Origin: Lasiosphaeria ovina
Taxonomy: Eukaryota; Ascomycota; Sordariomycetes; Sordariales; Lasiosphaeriaceae
Direction of reading: 5' to 3'
Assembly: GCA_033439765.1 (NCBI GenBank)
Contig: JAULSN010000007.1
Location: 806,001-870,000 of the forward strand
DNA length: 64,000 nt
Position 1 is the first letter of the stretch. Each line of letters starts with the position of its first letter. Below, piece after piece: positions 23,722-34,818 of this stretch. Made by a program: the position numbers and the translations under genes. The notes beneath the pieces were generated by a model that ran no database searches, was not told the DNA's origin, and saw only the letters and a program-made list of their open reading frames with translations.

Positions 23722-25601
23722 GGTGCAAGTTGGGATGAACAGAGGCGGACTGCAACGGTGAAATTGCCGGGTGGTCACAGGTGGTCCAAAAAGGTTGTAC
23801 GACCAGGAGGGACGCAAAAGGGAGGGAGGAGAGAAGTGGATGTTGATCCCTCATGGCCAGATGCGATGCTCGGCCTTATAGAACTAGTTGCTCAGCAAAG
23901 GAAGCTCGGTTCCAGCCTTGTCTTGCCAGATTGGCTCGTAATGTGACGGAAATGCTCAGCTGCAGAGCCCCAGCTAAGCCGCTAATGCATGATCCGGGCT
24001 GGGCTCCTCATACAGGTCTCTGGCATTCTCACTATCTCGGGACTTGCCGTTCAATCGGCTGAGAGGAAATGTGAAGAGAGGCAAAACCTGGGGGTCCATC
24101 CAACTGGCAATCACACCAACTGCGCGATTTGCGCCGTCCGCGGATTTGCAGCTGCTTTCTGCAGCTCCGGTTGGACGGGCGGTGATCAAGCTGCCAGAAC
24201 AGACCGGGCTAGACCCGACAATGACGGCGCTGTGGCTGAGGGCTTGACAGTGGTGTCGGTGTCAGTGGCTTATTGGGTGCCTTCTTTGTGTGGCCGGCCC
24301 ACTATTGTTCCCCAACCTCGCACGTGGACCAACTGGCTGGCCCCTCACATTTGTCCCTGCACGCAGTGGGCGGCGGCAGCATCTGAATCCGGTCACCCCC
24401 TCGCTGCTCGCGTCGTACAGATTACGAAGCGCCAAGCATCGAGAATGTGTGGCTTTCGATGCTCGACAGAGAAGCATCTTCAACCCAAGACGCCGCACAA
24501 GTCTGTGCTTCCAACTGCAGCAGTCGGCAATAAAGCGGTCTTGCTTGTGGTGAAAGGAGACATGATGAGCCTGTTCAGCCACAGAGACAGCTACGGATAC
24601 AGCCGTTATGGGTCAAAACCCGTGCAGCCACAGGCACAACAAAGCCTCAGAGCCACAACAGTCAGAGCCCCCCCCCCCCCCCCCCCAACATAACGTCTAG
24701 TTACAGGGTTTTGAAGATCATTTGGGTGGTTCGTGGTGTTGGGGCTGCTTGAAAGCTGCCTCCTGAGGACTGCTCGGCCAAATGAGTGACTGTATTGAAG
24801 CTTAGGACTAGAGCTGGTCGTCCCTCTCAGTCTCGTCCTGCTAATGACAATTGTGTCCTCCGGGTAGGATAAACCCACACTAATCGGCTCCTCATATTTG
24901 CCGTACACCTTTTAACCATGAGCGTCCACTGTCAGACAAACCATTTTATACCCGACAGCCTCCTCCCCCTACAAACCCCTTCAACGACAGCGAGAGCGTC
25001 AACAGCAGAGAAAGTGTCAACGAATACGGAAACTTTTTTAACAACAGCCGAAGCGTTCCCGACAGGCCAACCAAACACTAAGGGGATGCCCTTCGCCCGT
25101 GGGGAACTCATCTTCGGTTACGGGAAGAAGTATGCCCAATAGGAGTCCAGCATTCTCACCCTTGTTTTGTCCTTGAAGAGCGGGAGTCACGAAACGTCGT
25201 CTACGCAATCTGCCACGGAGGATTATGTACCATGTGGCGTAGGTACCTAAAGAGGGACCACGTTTTATTTACCACTGCTAGCCCGCATCCCACCTTCTGC
25301 TATTAAACTCTCTTTCCAAGGAAGCTAACATATGAAGAGAATCTTCGGCGGAATAAGGGTGACTTGAACCAAGGATGTGGTGCTATCACCGGATGCAAGT
25401 CGTCTATTTTTGTCTGCACTTTATCGTACCGCCCACGTAATGGCTGGGTAGCGCATGCTCTGGATCATGTCGGATATGACGGATGCGCCGTTTGAAAGCC
25501 TTTACCCGCCCGAGTGCGGAAGGTCGACTGCACCGAGGGAAAAAAATGAAGAGAGAGAGACTGAATCCACCGCGGTCGGCCCCCGCAGCAGGGCGGCGAG
25601 C
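23722..25601. other. Spacer, no gene seen
   Basis: Holds the protease promoter and a long C homopolymer. A 74-codon frame starting at 24918 is Ser/Thr-rich and unsupported. The right end lies downstream of the chitinase. Confidence 0.4.
24668..24686. repeat. Poly-C homopolymer (19 C)
   Basis: An uninterrupted run of 19 C in a spacer; its length is likely to be unstable. Confidence 0.9.
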
Positions 25602-28600
25602 CTAGACGGCGGGAGCCAACGTGACCACCGTTCCCAGCCGCGTCGCCGTCACTGTCGTACTCGCAGGGACGCCGACCGAGGGCTTGCCGCTTCTCGGGCG
25701 TGCAGCCCCGGTCGTCGTAGCCATGGCGGCGGTGCTGAGGGGCGGCTCAGCCATGGCCGGACTCTCGCCGCGACTGCCCCACGGGTCCGCAGCGTCCTCG
25801 GCGTACACGTCAACCACGTTGCCGTCCTCGTCGATGACGAAGCGCACGCGCGAATCTGGGTCCCTATCTTCGTATATTACATCGCAGCTCCGCCCATCCA
25901 CCGGGTGGCCGGCCATGTCGACGAACAGGAGCCGGTCGTAGTTGAGGTTGGCGTCGGCTTGTCGTTGGGGCCCCTTCCGCTGGAGCTGCTCCAGGTCCAT
26001 GTGGCAGACAGCAGCGGGCTGGGGGTTGCTGCTGCCGTTCGCCTCGGTGCCGTTTCCCGTGTTCTCCGTGGCGTTGCCGGCGGCCAGACCTTCCTGCGCT
26101 GCTCTTTTCTGAAACATTCCGGGCTGGAAGTTCCAAGGCCTATTTCTCGCGTTGGGTGGGCCTGGGTCATCGCGATAGCCCTGCCTCATCCATCCGTAGG
26201 CCGACCCGAACATGCTTTTCACCCCGATAAAAGACTGCCGTTAATAAATGTCTTCCTCTTCTTAAACAAGCGCCCCAGGGTGTGAGCAGAGAGAGGGGGC
26301 TACACTTACGGATCGTCGTCAAGAACACGAAAGCCGTGATCTACTATCATCGTATTGGTCTTGGACTGGGGCGATCCGACGGTGAAAGTGAAGGAGGCGA
26401 AGCAGAGCGAGCCGGGCGTCTGCGAGTCGAAGCCGTAGGCGTCGAGGAAGTGCTTGCCGCTCCCCGCGCCGCGATTGCCGTTCAGCGGGCTGAACCTCCA
26501 GGTCGCGGGCGGCCCGTCGTCGCGGATGTTGCACACGGTGCGCCTGTAGGAGGAGCAGGGCCGCCACTGAGCCGACTTCCAGGCGTCGTAGTCGCGGCCC
26601 TGCACGCCGTTGGCTGGGCCGTTGACGAGGCGACAGGCCTGCGGGGCGAGGTTCCGGGACTCGCGGAGGTTGTCGATAGGGAACTCGTCTAGCTGACACG
26701 CCGCGCCCTAGTCCGGCTGCGACCCCTGCACTAGGGTCCGGTACTCGGCGCGGCGCTGGTTCCGCCACTGGCCGTACCGGCGGTTGCTGTCGAGGCCGTG
26801 GCCGACCGAGAGCGGCTGGAAGACGGTCCGGCCGTTGAGCACTTTGGCGATGGCCCAGCGCTGGTTGTCGCAGACCTCGTCCCAGCCCATGGCGTAGCGG
26901 CACGTGTACGTGACGGCGCAGTCGCACGTCGTCCCCTGGCCGGGCGGGGCGGTCCCGAAACCGAGTAGCGCCCACTGGCCGTACGCCGTCCGGGTTCCGA
27001 TGGTCGTCGGGCTCCCCGTGTTGGGCGTGGACGGGCCCGGGCCCCCGAATATCCAACCGATAAGGCTGCCGATTAAATCGGCAATGAAACCAATCGCGGC
27101 AACGGCAAGGGCAACGGCGGCGCATATGCCGCCCCCGATGGTGAGCAGGCCCAGCGTCTCGGCTGAGCCCAATACGGCCAAAGCTGCGCAGAAGGCGGCC
27201 GTGCCCAAGGCCGTCCCCTTGCCGCGCTTCTGCAGCACCAAGACGTGTTCGCCGTCGCGTCTGCTAAGAGAGGTGGCAGTAGTGGCGCCTTGTTGATTGG
27301 CGTTCTGGCCGTAGAGCACGAGGTTGCCCGAGTTGGTGATGGAGGAAGGGACGAAGCCCACGCAGCAGTAGGCCTGGTACCCGCCGTTGCACATCAGGTC
27401 GCTGACCTGGCCGCCCTCGTTGGCTGTGTATGAGTTTGTGTTGCGCGCGACGAGCGTGGCGCCCGGGTCCGAGCAGGCGGGCGAGCACGGGAAGCCGACA
27501 CCGCGGAAGCCTTCCCACCGGCAGGAGCCCACGGTGGTGCCGGGCGCGCAGCACAGTATCTGGACCTCGCCCGGCCCGCAGACCGAGCCGCGCTGGACGC
27601 CCGAGACGGAGCCGCGAGCCTCGGCCACGTCGAAGTAGCCCGTCGTGCATGATCCACCGCACAACGACCAGTAGCAGCTCGAGGCGACAGCCTGCCGCCG
27701 CGTCTCCTCGGCCGCCAGCTTCTTGTACCGCTGCACGACCGCGTCCGAGACCCCGTTGGCCTTGCCGACGCCGAGCAGATCGTCCATGCTGTCGCCGGCG
27801 GCGTTGTCTTGGGTCTATCGCCCACTGCATCCGTCGCCGCCGGGGCTCAGTAGCTGCACCATGAAGATGAAGAGTGATGAACGGTCGGTCAGGGCGGGCA
27901 GCTTACAATCATGATTCCGCCCAGGCAGAGACTCTTAGCCATGGGTATTTTCTGCTGCATGGTGACACCATCGTCGTAGCTGGCCCACTGGTTTGTCTGC
28001 CAGGTCATCCAGCGGACGCCGGCGGCTTCGTCGTACGACTCCACGGCGGCACCCGACGCCTGGATTCGCTTGATCTCGGCGTTGGTCAACGTCCCTGCCG
28101 ACCTCGAGCACTCCCCCGGCGAGCCGCCGGCAGTAAACTGGCACACGCCGTTGGGGCGGTTGCAGGTCGGGTCGGCCAGCGTGAACGAGCGGCCGTACCA
28201 GCCTAGGCCTAGGACCACCTTGGACGGGTCGACGCCGGCGCGCCAGAGCAGGTCGAGCCCCTCACGGATCTCGGTCAAGTTGGTGTGGGGCCGTATGTAG
28301 GGCCCCGTGAACCTGTTGCTCGAGTCCCAGACGCCGTGGATGTCGTAGCTCATGAAGTTAAACCAGTCGATGCTGGGTTGCATGGCCAGGAGGTCAAAGT
28401 GCTGCAGGTACCAGAACGAGGACGGCAGCGTGACGCTGATGCCGAGCGCGCCGAGGGAGGCCCTCAGCTCGGAGAGGAAGAGCGGGAAGTTGGCAAAGTC
28501 AGCCGCTGCGCCGCCGAGATCGTTGGCCACCGGGTACTCCCAGTCCAGGTCCACGCCGTCAAAGCCGTACGATTGCATGAAGTTGAGCAGCGAGCCGATA

Positions 28601-29621
28601 AAGGCCCGCCGGTTGGCGGCGGACCCGACCATGTTGCTGAAGGCCGTCTGCGTGTTAGGCACGTTTGTGTCGTCGTTGAAGGACCAGCCGCCGACGGCAA
28701 TCCAGGTCTCAAGACCAGGCTTCTTGATCTTGAGGGCTCTGAAGCGCGAGTAGAGCGAGGCCGCGGTAGCGTCCATGGGGCTGAGCTGGAAGGTGCTGGG
28801 GTCAAAGAAGGCGAAGGCAAAGTTGAGATGCGTCAGGCTCTCCGAGTCCAGGTCTTCCGGCTCGACGGCGTCGCAATGCCTCGTCGCCGCCCAGCTCTCG
28901 TAGTAGGCGATCCGGCGCGCCCCGACGACACTGCCGCCTCCGCTGGGGCACGACGGAAAAGGCGCGGGCCCGCAGCCTCCGAATCCGACCTAGCAGCCGT
29001 CGCCGCAGAACTTGACGGTGCTGCCACCTTCGCGTAGATCAGATCAGTATTATTATTTTGATGACGGGGCTTGGACTGGGAGGAGGGTGGAGAAGAGAAC
29101 AGAGTGACAAAGACCCGCCACTCACAGAAGCCATACTGAGAGCAACACACGCTTAGAGGGCACGTCGCCTTGCCGGGCACGGCGTACTCGCCGCAGGGAG
29201 CCTTGGCGTCGCAGTTGCTGATGCAGACGTCGGGGGCGCAACTCGAGGGCGCATACGAGCATACGCCCGTGTTGCTGCAGCAGGCTCCGTTGGTGCAGGG
29301 CGTCCCGGGCGCGCAGGCACCCTCGGGAAGCCCGTTGGACTGTCTCTTGACGAGGAGATCGAAGCCGCTCGGCGCCTTGCGATCAAGTCGTGCACCCGGG
29401 TGCTCAGACAGAAACTGGATGAGAGGCTCGTTTCTGAACTTGGGCGTCTTGTTTGAGTAGGCTTGGTAGAGAGGCTTCAAGGTGAAGGACGAGTTCCTGG
29501 GCAAAGCAGATGAGTTTCCTGGCCAGGATGCCTGTGGGCTGTTGCTGGCTTGCGCCGAAGCCTGAGAAGCGCCATGGTGTGCAGAGAGAACAGAGGCGAC
29601 GAGGAGAAATACGGCTCGCAT
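25602..29621 (-). pseudogene. Chitin-binding GH18 chitinase (killer-toxin-subunit type) with two in-frame TAGs
   Basis: Exons 29621-29126, 29027-27907, 27814-26310 and 26214-25602 would encode 1244 aa. Order: signal peptide; Cys-rich ChtBD1 (hevein-like) domain; GH18 barrel with the intact catalytic motif FDGVDLDWEYP; Cys-rich region; a hydrophobic Gly/Ala helix segment near 27100; and a long C-terminal domain. This layout is that of subgroup C fungal chitinases, related to the alpha subunit of yeast killer toxin. Lesions: TAG at 28992-28990 inside the ChtBD1 Cys cluster, directly after GDGC; TAG at 26710-26708 after about 370 open codons of exon 3; and one extra C near 27813 just after the exon 3 acceptor. 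A second AG 10 nt downstream (exon from 27814) would repair the frame. No intron removes either TAG in frame. The ORF on both sides is long, GC-rich and family-like, so decay is recent, or expression depends on stop correction. Confidence 0.85.
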
Positions 29622-30398
29622 GGTCGCAGACTGCCCGAGGCCGTGAAAGAAACAAGACGAGAGTGCTATCTATGTGTTAGGATAAGTATCCAAAGGGGCA
29701 CCTGGGGATGTAGTTGTTGTGTTGGTCTTCTATTCTTGTCAAGCTGATCACTCGACGATGGACGGACCAAGGCACGGCGAATACTCGGCGAGAGCAGAAA
29801 GTAGCTGATATTTTGCCGCGGCATCTATTTATCAGAGTGACATGAAGGGGGGTCGTGAGCACAGTGAGACTTTGGTCAGTGCTCTTAACTCAGGCTGATA
29901 AGAAGTGATCGAGAGCACCCCCTCGCTTGCGCCAGGCAATATAGACATGCAGTGCCACCCAACGGGTTTCAATAGTACGACCCATTGTAGTGACACAACA
30001 AACTGTGAGGAAAGGGATTGGGGAGAGATACCCCCGCAGCTTATATGAGTACTAGACAAAATCTTACAGCTTTCCGGCCAGAGCTGCAGTCGGATGCACA
30101 CGAAGAGACGGCACATGATCTAGTACATAGATGAAGAAAACCGGTTTGAAACGCTATCTTGGGAGATCTGCGTAAGCCGAGAGCTAGCACTGGGAGGCGG
30201 ATTTCGTTCAACGGGACACCCACAGCCCCTCGGGCGGACTGCAAACTCCCCTCCATTCCGAGAGGGATTCATAAGCCGGTACTGCCAGGAGCTGACTAAC
30301 CAGTACTTAGCCGTGGTCCTCGGGCACTTCCAACCGGGCTCAAACTCCTTTCCCTAATCCAAGCGTCAAGTTCTAGCGTGGTTCGAGCTGCTTACAAA
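29622..30398. promoter_or_regulatory. Shared divergent promoter region of the chitinase and LysM genes
   Basis: A 777-nt spacer between two divergent starts (29621 minus, 30399 plus). TATA-like GATAAATAG on the minus strand at about 29825-29833 lies about 205 nt before the chitinase ATG. No other gene is present. The divergent layout suggests co-regulation, as is common for subgroup C chitinase / LysM pairs; the function is inferred from position only. Confidence 0.5.
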
Positions 30399-32749
30399 AT
30401 GCGCTTCTTCAACCTAACCTGGGCGACCCTGCTTGCTGCGTGGGTAGCCAGGACCTCGGCCGACTTTACTCTCTACAAGCACTACGATGCTGACGCCTTG
30501 GTAGCCGGGCTGGCTCTGAGTGGGACCTTCCTGGCAGCATTGTGAGCTAACCTGGGCCCTGGCTCTCCATCTGGCAGCTATCCTATGTAACTACCTACGT
30601 ACTGTTTACTCATTGATGGCATTGCCGCAGAAACACTACCGTCAAATGCAACGAGACCGCGGTCAATCTGCTTGGGGAAGGGGCGGACATTCACTGTAAG
30701 CTAGCTCAACCTCAGCTGCCTTCACTCCAACCTGCTTTTCTGGGCATACTACTAACAACTCAACTCCAGACTGGACGTCCAGTGACGCACAAAGCCTCTG
30801 CTCCGCTGACTGTGTCGACTCTCTCAACGCCTGGGAAAGCAGGGTCAGCACGGTCTGCGGAGACGAGACCACGATCCAAAACGCCATCATCGTCAAGGCC
30901 AGGGCGCTCCCGTTGACCTTCACCTACAACGCCGGCCTGGTGTGTACCCGCGACGCGGCGTCGAGCTGGTGCTTTTTAGAATCGCAGTCGTGGCGCGGAA
31001 GCGACTACATACGCTACGACCCGAGCATGTGCTTCAGCGACGGCGATAACAACAGCACCGTGGCGCCGCAGTGTCGGGACCCAAACTTTGACCTAGACAA
31101 GATCGACAGCGACATGGCCGCCATCAGGAACCTATACGGCAAAGATTTGGTAAGAAGACTTTGGTACTCGATACTAGAATAAATGGGACCCAAAAGCTCG
31201 CTGACATGAGTGACCAATACAGTACTGTAGCGAATGCTTCTTGCAGCTGTACCGCAAGCGTCTGTTGAACCCTTAGCTGCCGGTCAGCAACTTCACCGAC
31301 TACTTGATCGGGGAGTTCGACGATCTCCAGAGCAACTGCTCCACGACGCTGCCCTACAGCACCTCGTCCTCGACCCTGTACGTGGGAGATGCGCCAACAT
31401 CCACCAGTACTACCGGGCCAACCGCAACGGGCCCGTCCACGACCACGACGCCAGCTTGCCTGGGCCAGATGGTGCAGCTGCTGGAGAACTGGTTGATCTG
31501 CGACGACCTGTCCGACACGTTCGTATCCTAACCCTCATTGCCGTCGCCTTTGTTGTCGAGGCATGCTGCATGGTCTAATATGGACTCTCTTCCAGATACA
31601 ACATCTCAACCGGAGATGCCCGGGTGGCTACCGGGGATATCAGCTGCTTTTTCGACAAGCCACTGTGTGTGCCCCTTCCGTGCGAGCTCGACATTGTCTG
31701 AGATGAGCCAACCTGGTATGCTAAAAGAATGGTCAAGAACACGCTTGCTACGAGATCGACATGAGTGCTGACTCGCCATGCCAGTGATGAGCTCGCCAAC
31801 AGGTACTCCAACTCGACCTATACCGTCACCCCTATGCAGTTCCTGAGCTGGAACACAAACATCCAGAGATGCTGCTCTGGAATCGCTCCAGGTCAGCGTG
31901 TGTGCAAAGGGCAAGTTCATGAGATCCTGCCCTTCCATCATGTCCTGATAATTACGCTACCTAACCTACCTAGGTATGCAGGTTAACTAGCATGTGTTTT
32001 CCTGAGACTGCAGTGCGCCCGGCGGCACGCCCCCGAAGCCCAACGCCACAATAACAGCCCCAGGCGCGACGGGGACCCCCACGTACTACGAAGCCGCGAA
32101 GCCGGCCTACCCAACGCAGAGCGGCACCATTAGCCAGTGCGGCGCCTTCTACCTCGTCGCGCCGGGCGACGACTGCTCCACGGTGAGCCAGCGCTTCGCC
32201 CTCGGCCCCAGCCAGCTGTGGGAGTGGAACACGTACCTAGACTCCACCTGCTCCAACCTGTGGCTCGGCTACGACGCCTGTGTCGCCCCCGTGACGCCCG
32301 CCCGGCTCTCGACCGACGGCACCTGCCCGCGCGGCGTCACCTGTGCCGGCACCGCCTTTGGGGAAATCTGCTCGCCGTTTGGCTTCTGCGGCTCCGGGCC
32401 TGACTATTGCGGCGACGGCGGCGGCGGCCCGCCCGAGACGGGCGATGGCACCTGCGGTCCGGACCACGGCGGCACCGTCTGCATACCACAGTTCGGGGGC
32501 TGCTGCAGCATTTACGGCTACTGCGGGTCCGGCGCCGATTACTGCGGCCCTGGGCGCTGCTACTCGGGCGGCTGCGACCCGGACGAGGGCGGGCCCTCCA
32601 CCAACGGCGAGTGCGGGCCTACCAAGGCCGGCAACAAGACCTGCACTGGCACCCAGTTCGGGGCCTGCTGCTCCGTGCACGGCTACTGCGGCGACGGGAG
32701 CGACTATTGCTCCGGGCCAAACTGCCACAGCGGTGCGTGTACCGGCTAA
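30399..32749 (+). pseudogene. LysM and ChtBD1 chitin-binding secreted protein with two in-frame stops
   Basis: Seven exons (30399-30541, 30631-30695, 30770-31149, 31223-31518, 31596-31715, 31785-31910, 32014-32749) join in phase to 621 codons. There is a signal peptide ([21 protein letters not shown]), then LysM-like segments in the style of fungal multi-LysM proteins, a Ser/Thr linker, a clearer LysM ([16 protein letters not shown] ... LWEWNTYL) and three Cys-rich ChtBD1 modules at the C-terminus. It should bind chitin and partner the divergent chitinase. Lesions: TAG at 31274-31276 in exon 4 and TGA at 31699-31701 in exon 5, both in frame and both flanked by well-behaved coding sequence. 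No GT-AG intron removes them. Intron 6 (31911-32013) is a GC-AG intron (donor GCAAGT). The C-terminal ChtBD1 part has no lesion. Confidence 0.85.
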
Positions 32750-33255
32750 ACCACAGCACAGCAAGAAGCCATTTGGGCAGTGCTCGGAAAGAGGCATTAT
32801 ATCCTTACGCCGACTTGGTTGCCCTTGGTGTTCATACTTGCGCCAGACCCGACGCGCGGATTCCAACTGTAATGAGGAGGGAAGCAACTTTGGAGTCTCT
32901 CCTTCGTCTTCACAAGCCCACATGCTATGATTAGTCCGGCTGAGTGGCGCAGTTGGCGATTTAAAAGGGGTAAATAGCTATATAAAGACTACTCCCGTTG
33001 CTTCACTTCTTAGACCTACGGTCTACGCCATCACAGAGGGAAGAGGCATTATAGTATAAGTTGTAAGACAAGGCAGCCTAGCTATCCTCCTCGGAGAATG
33101 TAAGAAAAAAAATAAAACCAAAGCAAAATAAATAGAAACACTAAAATGAAGAAGCCAGAACCGAGTAGAAAAACCTCCCCGTTTTTTCTCCTCTTCGCTC
33201 GACTGGTAGAATTATATTGTTTTACCCACGTACTAGTACCAACCCAGAGCAATAG
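32750..33255. other. Spacer between convergent genes
   Basis: 3' flank of the LysM gene and of the next minus-strand gene. A-rich around 33100-33150. No gene seen. Confidence 0.45.
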
Positions 33256-33820
33256 TTACCAACTAGGCGGGATGACATAGTCCATCGAGTCGACGGTAGT
33301 GTGCCTGAAGACGTCCAACTCGCCCTCGACCCCGTGCGGCCCGACGGCCCAGACGCCGCGCTGGACCAGGCCCGCCCAGTGGTCCAGCAGGCGCTTGAGG
33401 CGCTGGGGCATTGATTGCATTAGCGCTTACTAGCGCCCACCTATACGTATAGGGCCTGAAGCCGTTGAAAGTGCCAAATTCGCTGAAAAGGCGTTTTCCG
33501 TAGTAGTTTCGTATTTGAAGCCTGTGCCTGCAGTAAAGCTCTTTTCTATAGCGTAGCGCTCGAGGGTGATTGTTCCTTTCTCCCTGAGCCATCAATGCAG
33601 TATCCTGAGCATCGCTCCATACATACGCGACGCCCTTCGCCCTCAACACCTCTCTCGCCAACAACAAGACCAGCGGCCGGGTGCTGCATGGCCCGCTGGG
33701 TATTGTGAGCGTGACGTCGTTTTTGAGCACAACCTTTGCGCGGGCGTATCTTGTGACCAAGACGAAGGAGGAAGGGGCTGTCTTGAGCTTGACGTTGGCT
33801 TCTGGCAGGTTCTGAGCCAT
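33256..33820 (-). pseudogene. Frameshifted uncharacterised fungal protein
   Basis: Starts MAQNLPEANVKLKTAPSSFV and continues through YVWSDAQDTALMAQGERNN and NYYGKRLFSEFGTFNGF in one frame to about 33420. The following coding-looking stretch (RLKRLLDHWAGLVQRGVWAV ... YVIPPSW, stop at 33256-33258) is in another frame. The join falls at 33407-33420, where AATGCAATCAATGC contains a short imperfect repeat. A GTAAGC...CAG stretch here would splice in frame but is only 28 nt, too short for a fungal intron. The total would be about 185 residues. I recognise a fungus-specific hypothetical family by its tail but no function. Without the shift, the 185-codon frame ends in a Pro/Arg-rich tail that looks non-native. 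Confidence 0.55.
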
Positions 33821-33972
33821 ATTTACTGGGAAAAAACTGACTTAGGTTCCATGGTGGACCATTGTCTAGAGTTGCTATAAATAAAATAATTCGCCCTGTT
33901 GCATGAGAACCTTGGGCACAGCAACTTGATTCAATTTACGAACTATTGTACTGCTACCATATCACTCGTCTG

Positions 33973-34818
33973 TTAGTCCATGTCTTCATCTGCACCGACC
34001 ATCTGCCGAAACATGGCCATCGGATCATAAAACACTTCCACCTTTTGTAGCTGCAGTTTGTCATTCACGACGGCGACGGCGACGGCGACGCCCTCGATGT
34101 CAATGGGCCTGCCATGTGCTTTGATGGTCACCTTATCTCCCTTTCTGCGAACGTAGAGCAGTTAGTTAGCACTCGAGCTATCAAAGCGGCAAGATAACAA
34201 GAAGCTAGCAGAGGGACGAACTTGTTGGAGCCAACATAATCCTCCTTCATCACCTCCCAATGGCGCCATCGGAACGCAACCTGTGGCGGGCCACTGTATA
34301 CCTCGAGAACCTCCCACGCAAACGCCGGCATCATGTGCTTGAACGTCTTGTGGCTGTCGTCAAAAGTGGAGTGGCGCGGGCAGTAGAACTCGCTGGGCTC
34401 CAGGAGGGCGTTGTATGTGCCGACCTTTAGCATGTGCTCACCGGTCTGGTCTGGGCCGCCATTGACCGAAAAGACATATTTGGCTTTGTCGATGGTGCGC
34501 CAGTCCGCCAAGTCCGTTTTGTGAGAGGCCTCGACTTCCCAGTTCTTGACCACCAGGTCGGGGAGGCTACCCGCTGTGTGGTTTGACTTTTTGGCTTTGA
34601 AGGGGAGGCAATGCCGATAAGATTCACTTTCATGAGCATCCACCGAGTTGGAGCTCACTTTCGTCCCACATCTTCCGAGTCTTGCAGTAGTCCGGTGCCT
34701 AGCCATAGCGCCACTTGACATCAGTGTCTTTCAACACTGCATCAGCATCGAGAACATAGTCCGGCAATCCCGGTGGGGCGGACTGGGCTTGAACGTCTTG
34801 AGCATCGACAGACGCCAT
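33973..34818 (-). pseudogene. Pathogen-related / SnoaL-like protein with one in-frame TAG
   Basis: Three exons (34818-34659, 34594-34222, 34144-33973) join in phase to 235 codons. The product resembles the pathogen-related protein family found in fungi and plants, with a SnoaL-like (NTF2-fold) domain: starts MASVDAQDVQAQSAPPGLPD, core VKNWEVEASHKTDLADWRTI and VFSVNGGPDQTGEHMLKVG, then MPAFAWEVLEVYSGPP and FRWRHW, and a C-terminal FYDPMAMFRQMV. TAG at 34701-34699 (codon 40) lies in the conserved N-terminal stretch DVKWRYG-stop-APDYCKTRKMWDE and cannot be spliced out without losing that block. It is the only lesion. A GACGGC hexamer repeat (34067-34089) encodes an Ala-Val run near the C-terminus. 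Downstream ATGs exist, but a start there would lose the N-terminal motif. Confidence 0.75.

Noticed and set aside
25340..25410. tRNA-like GGTTCAAGTCA on the minus strand
   Set aside because: No acceptor or D stem could be folded.
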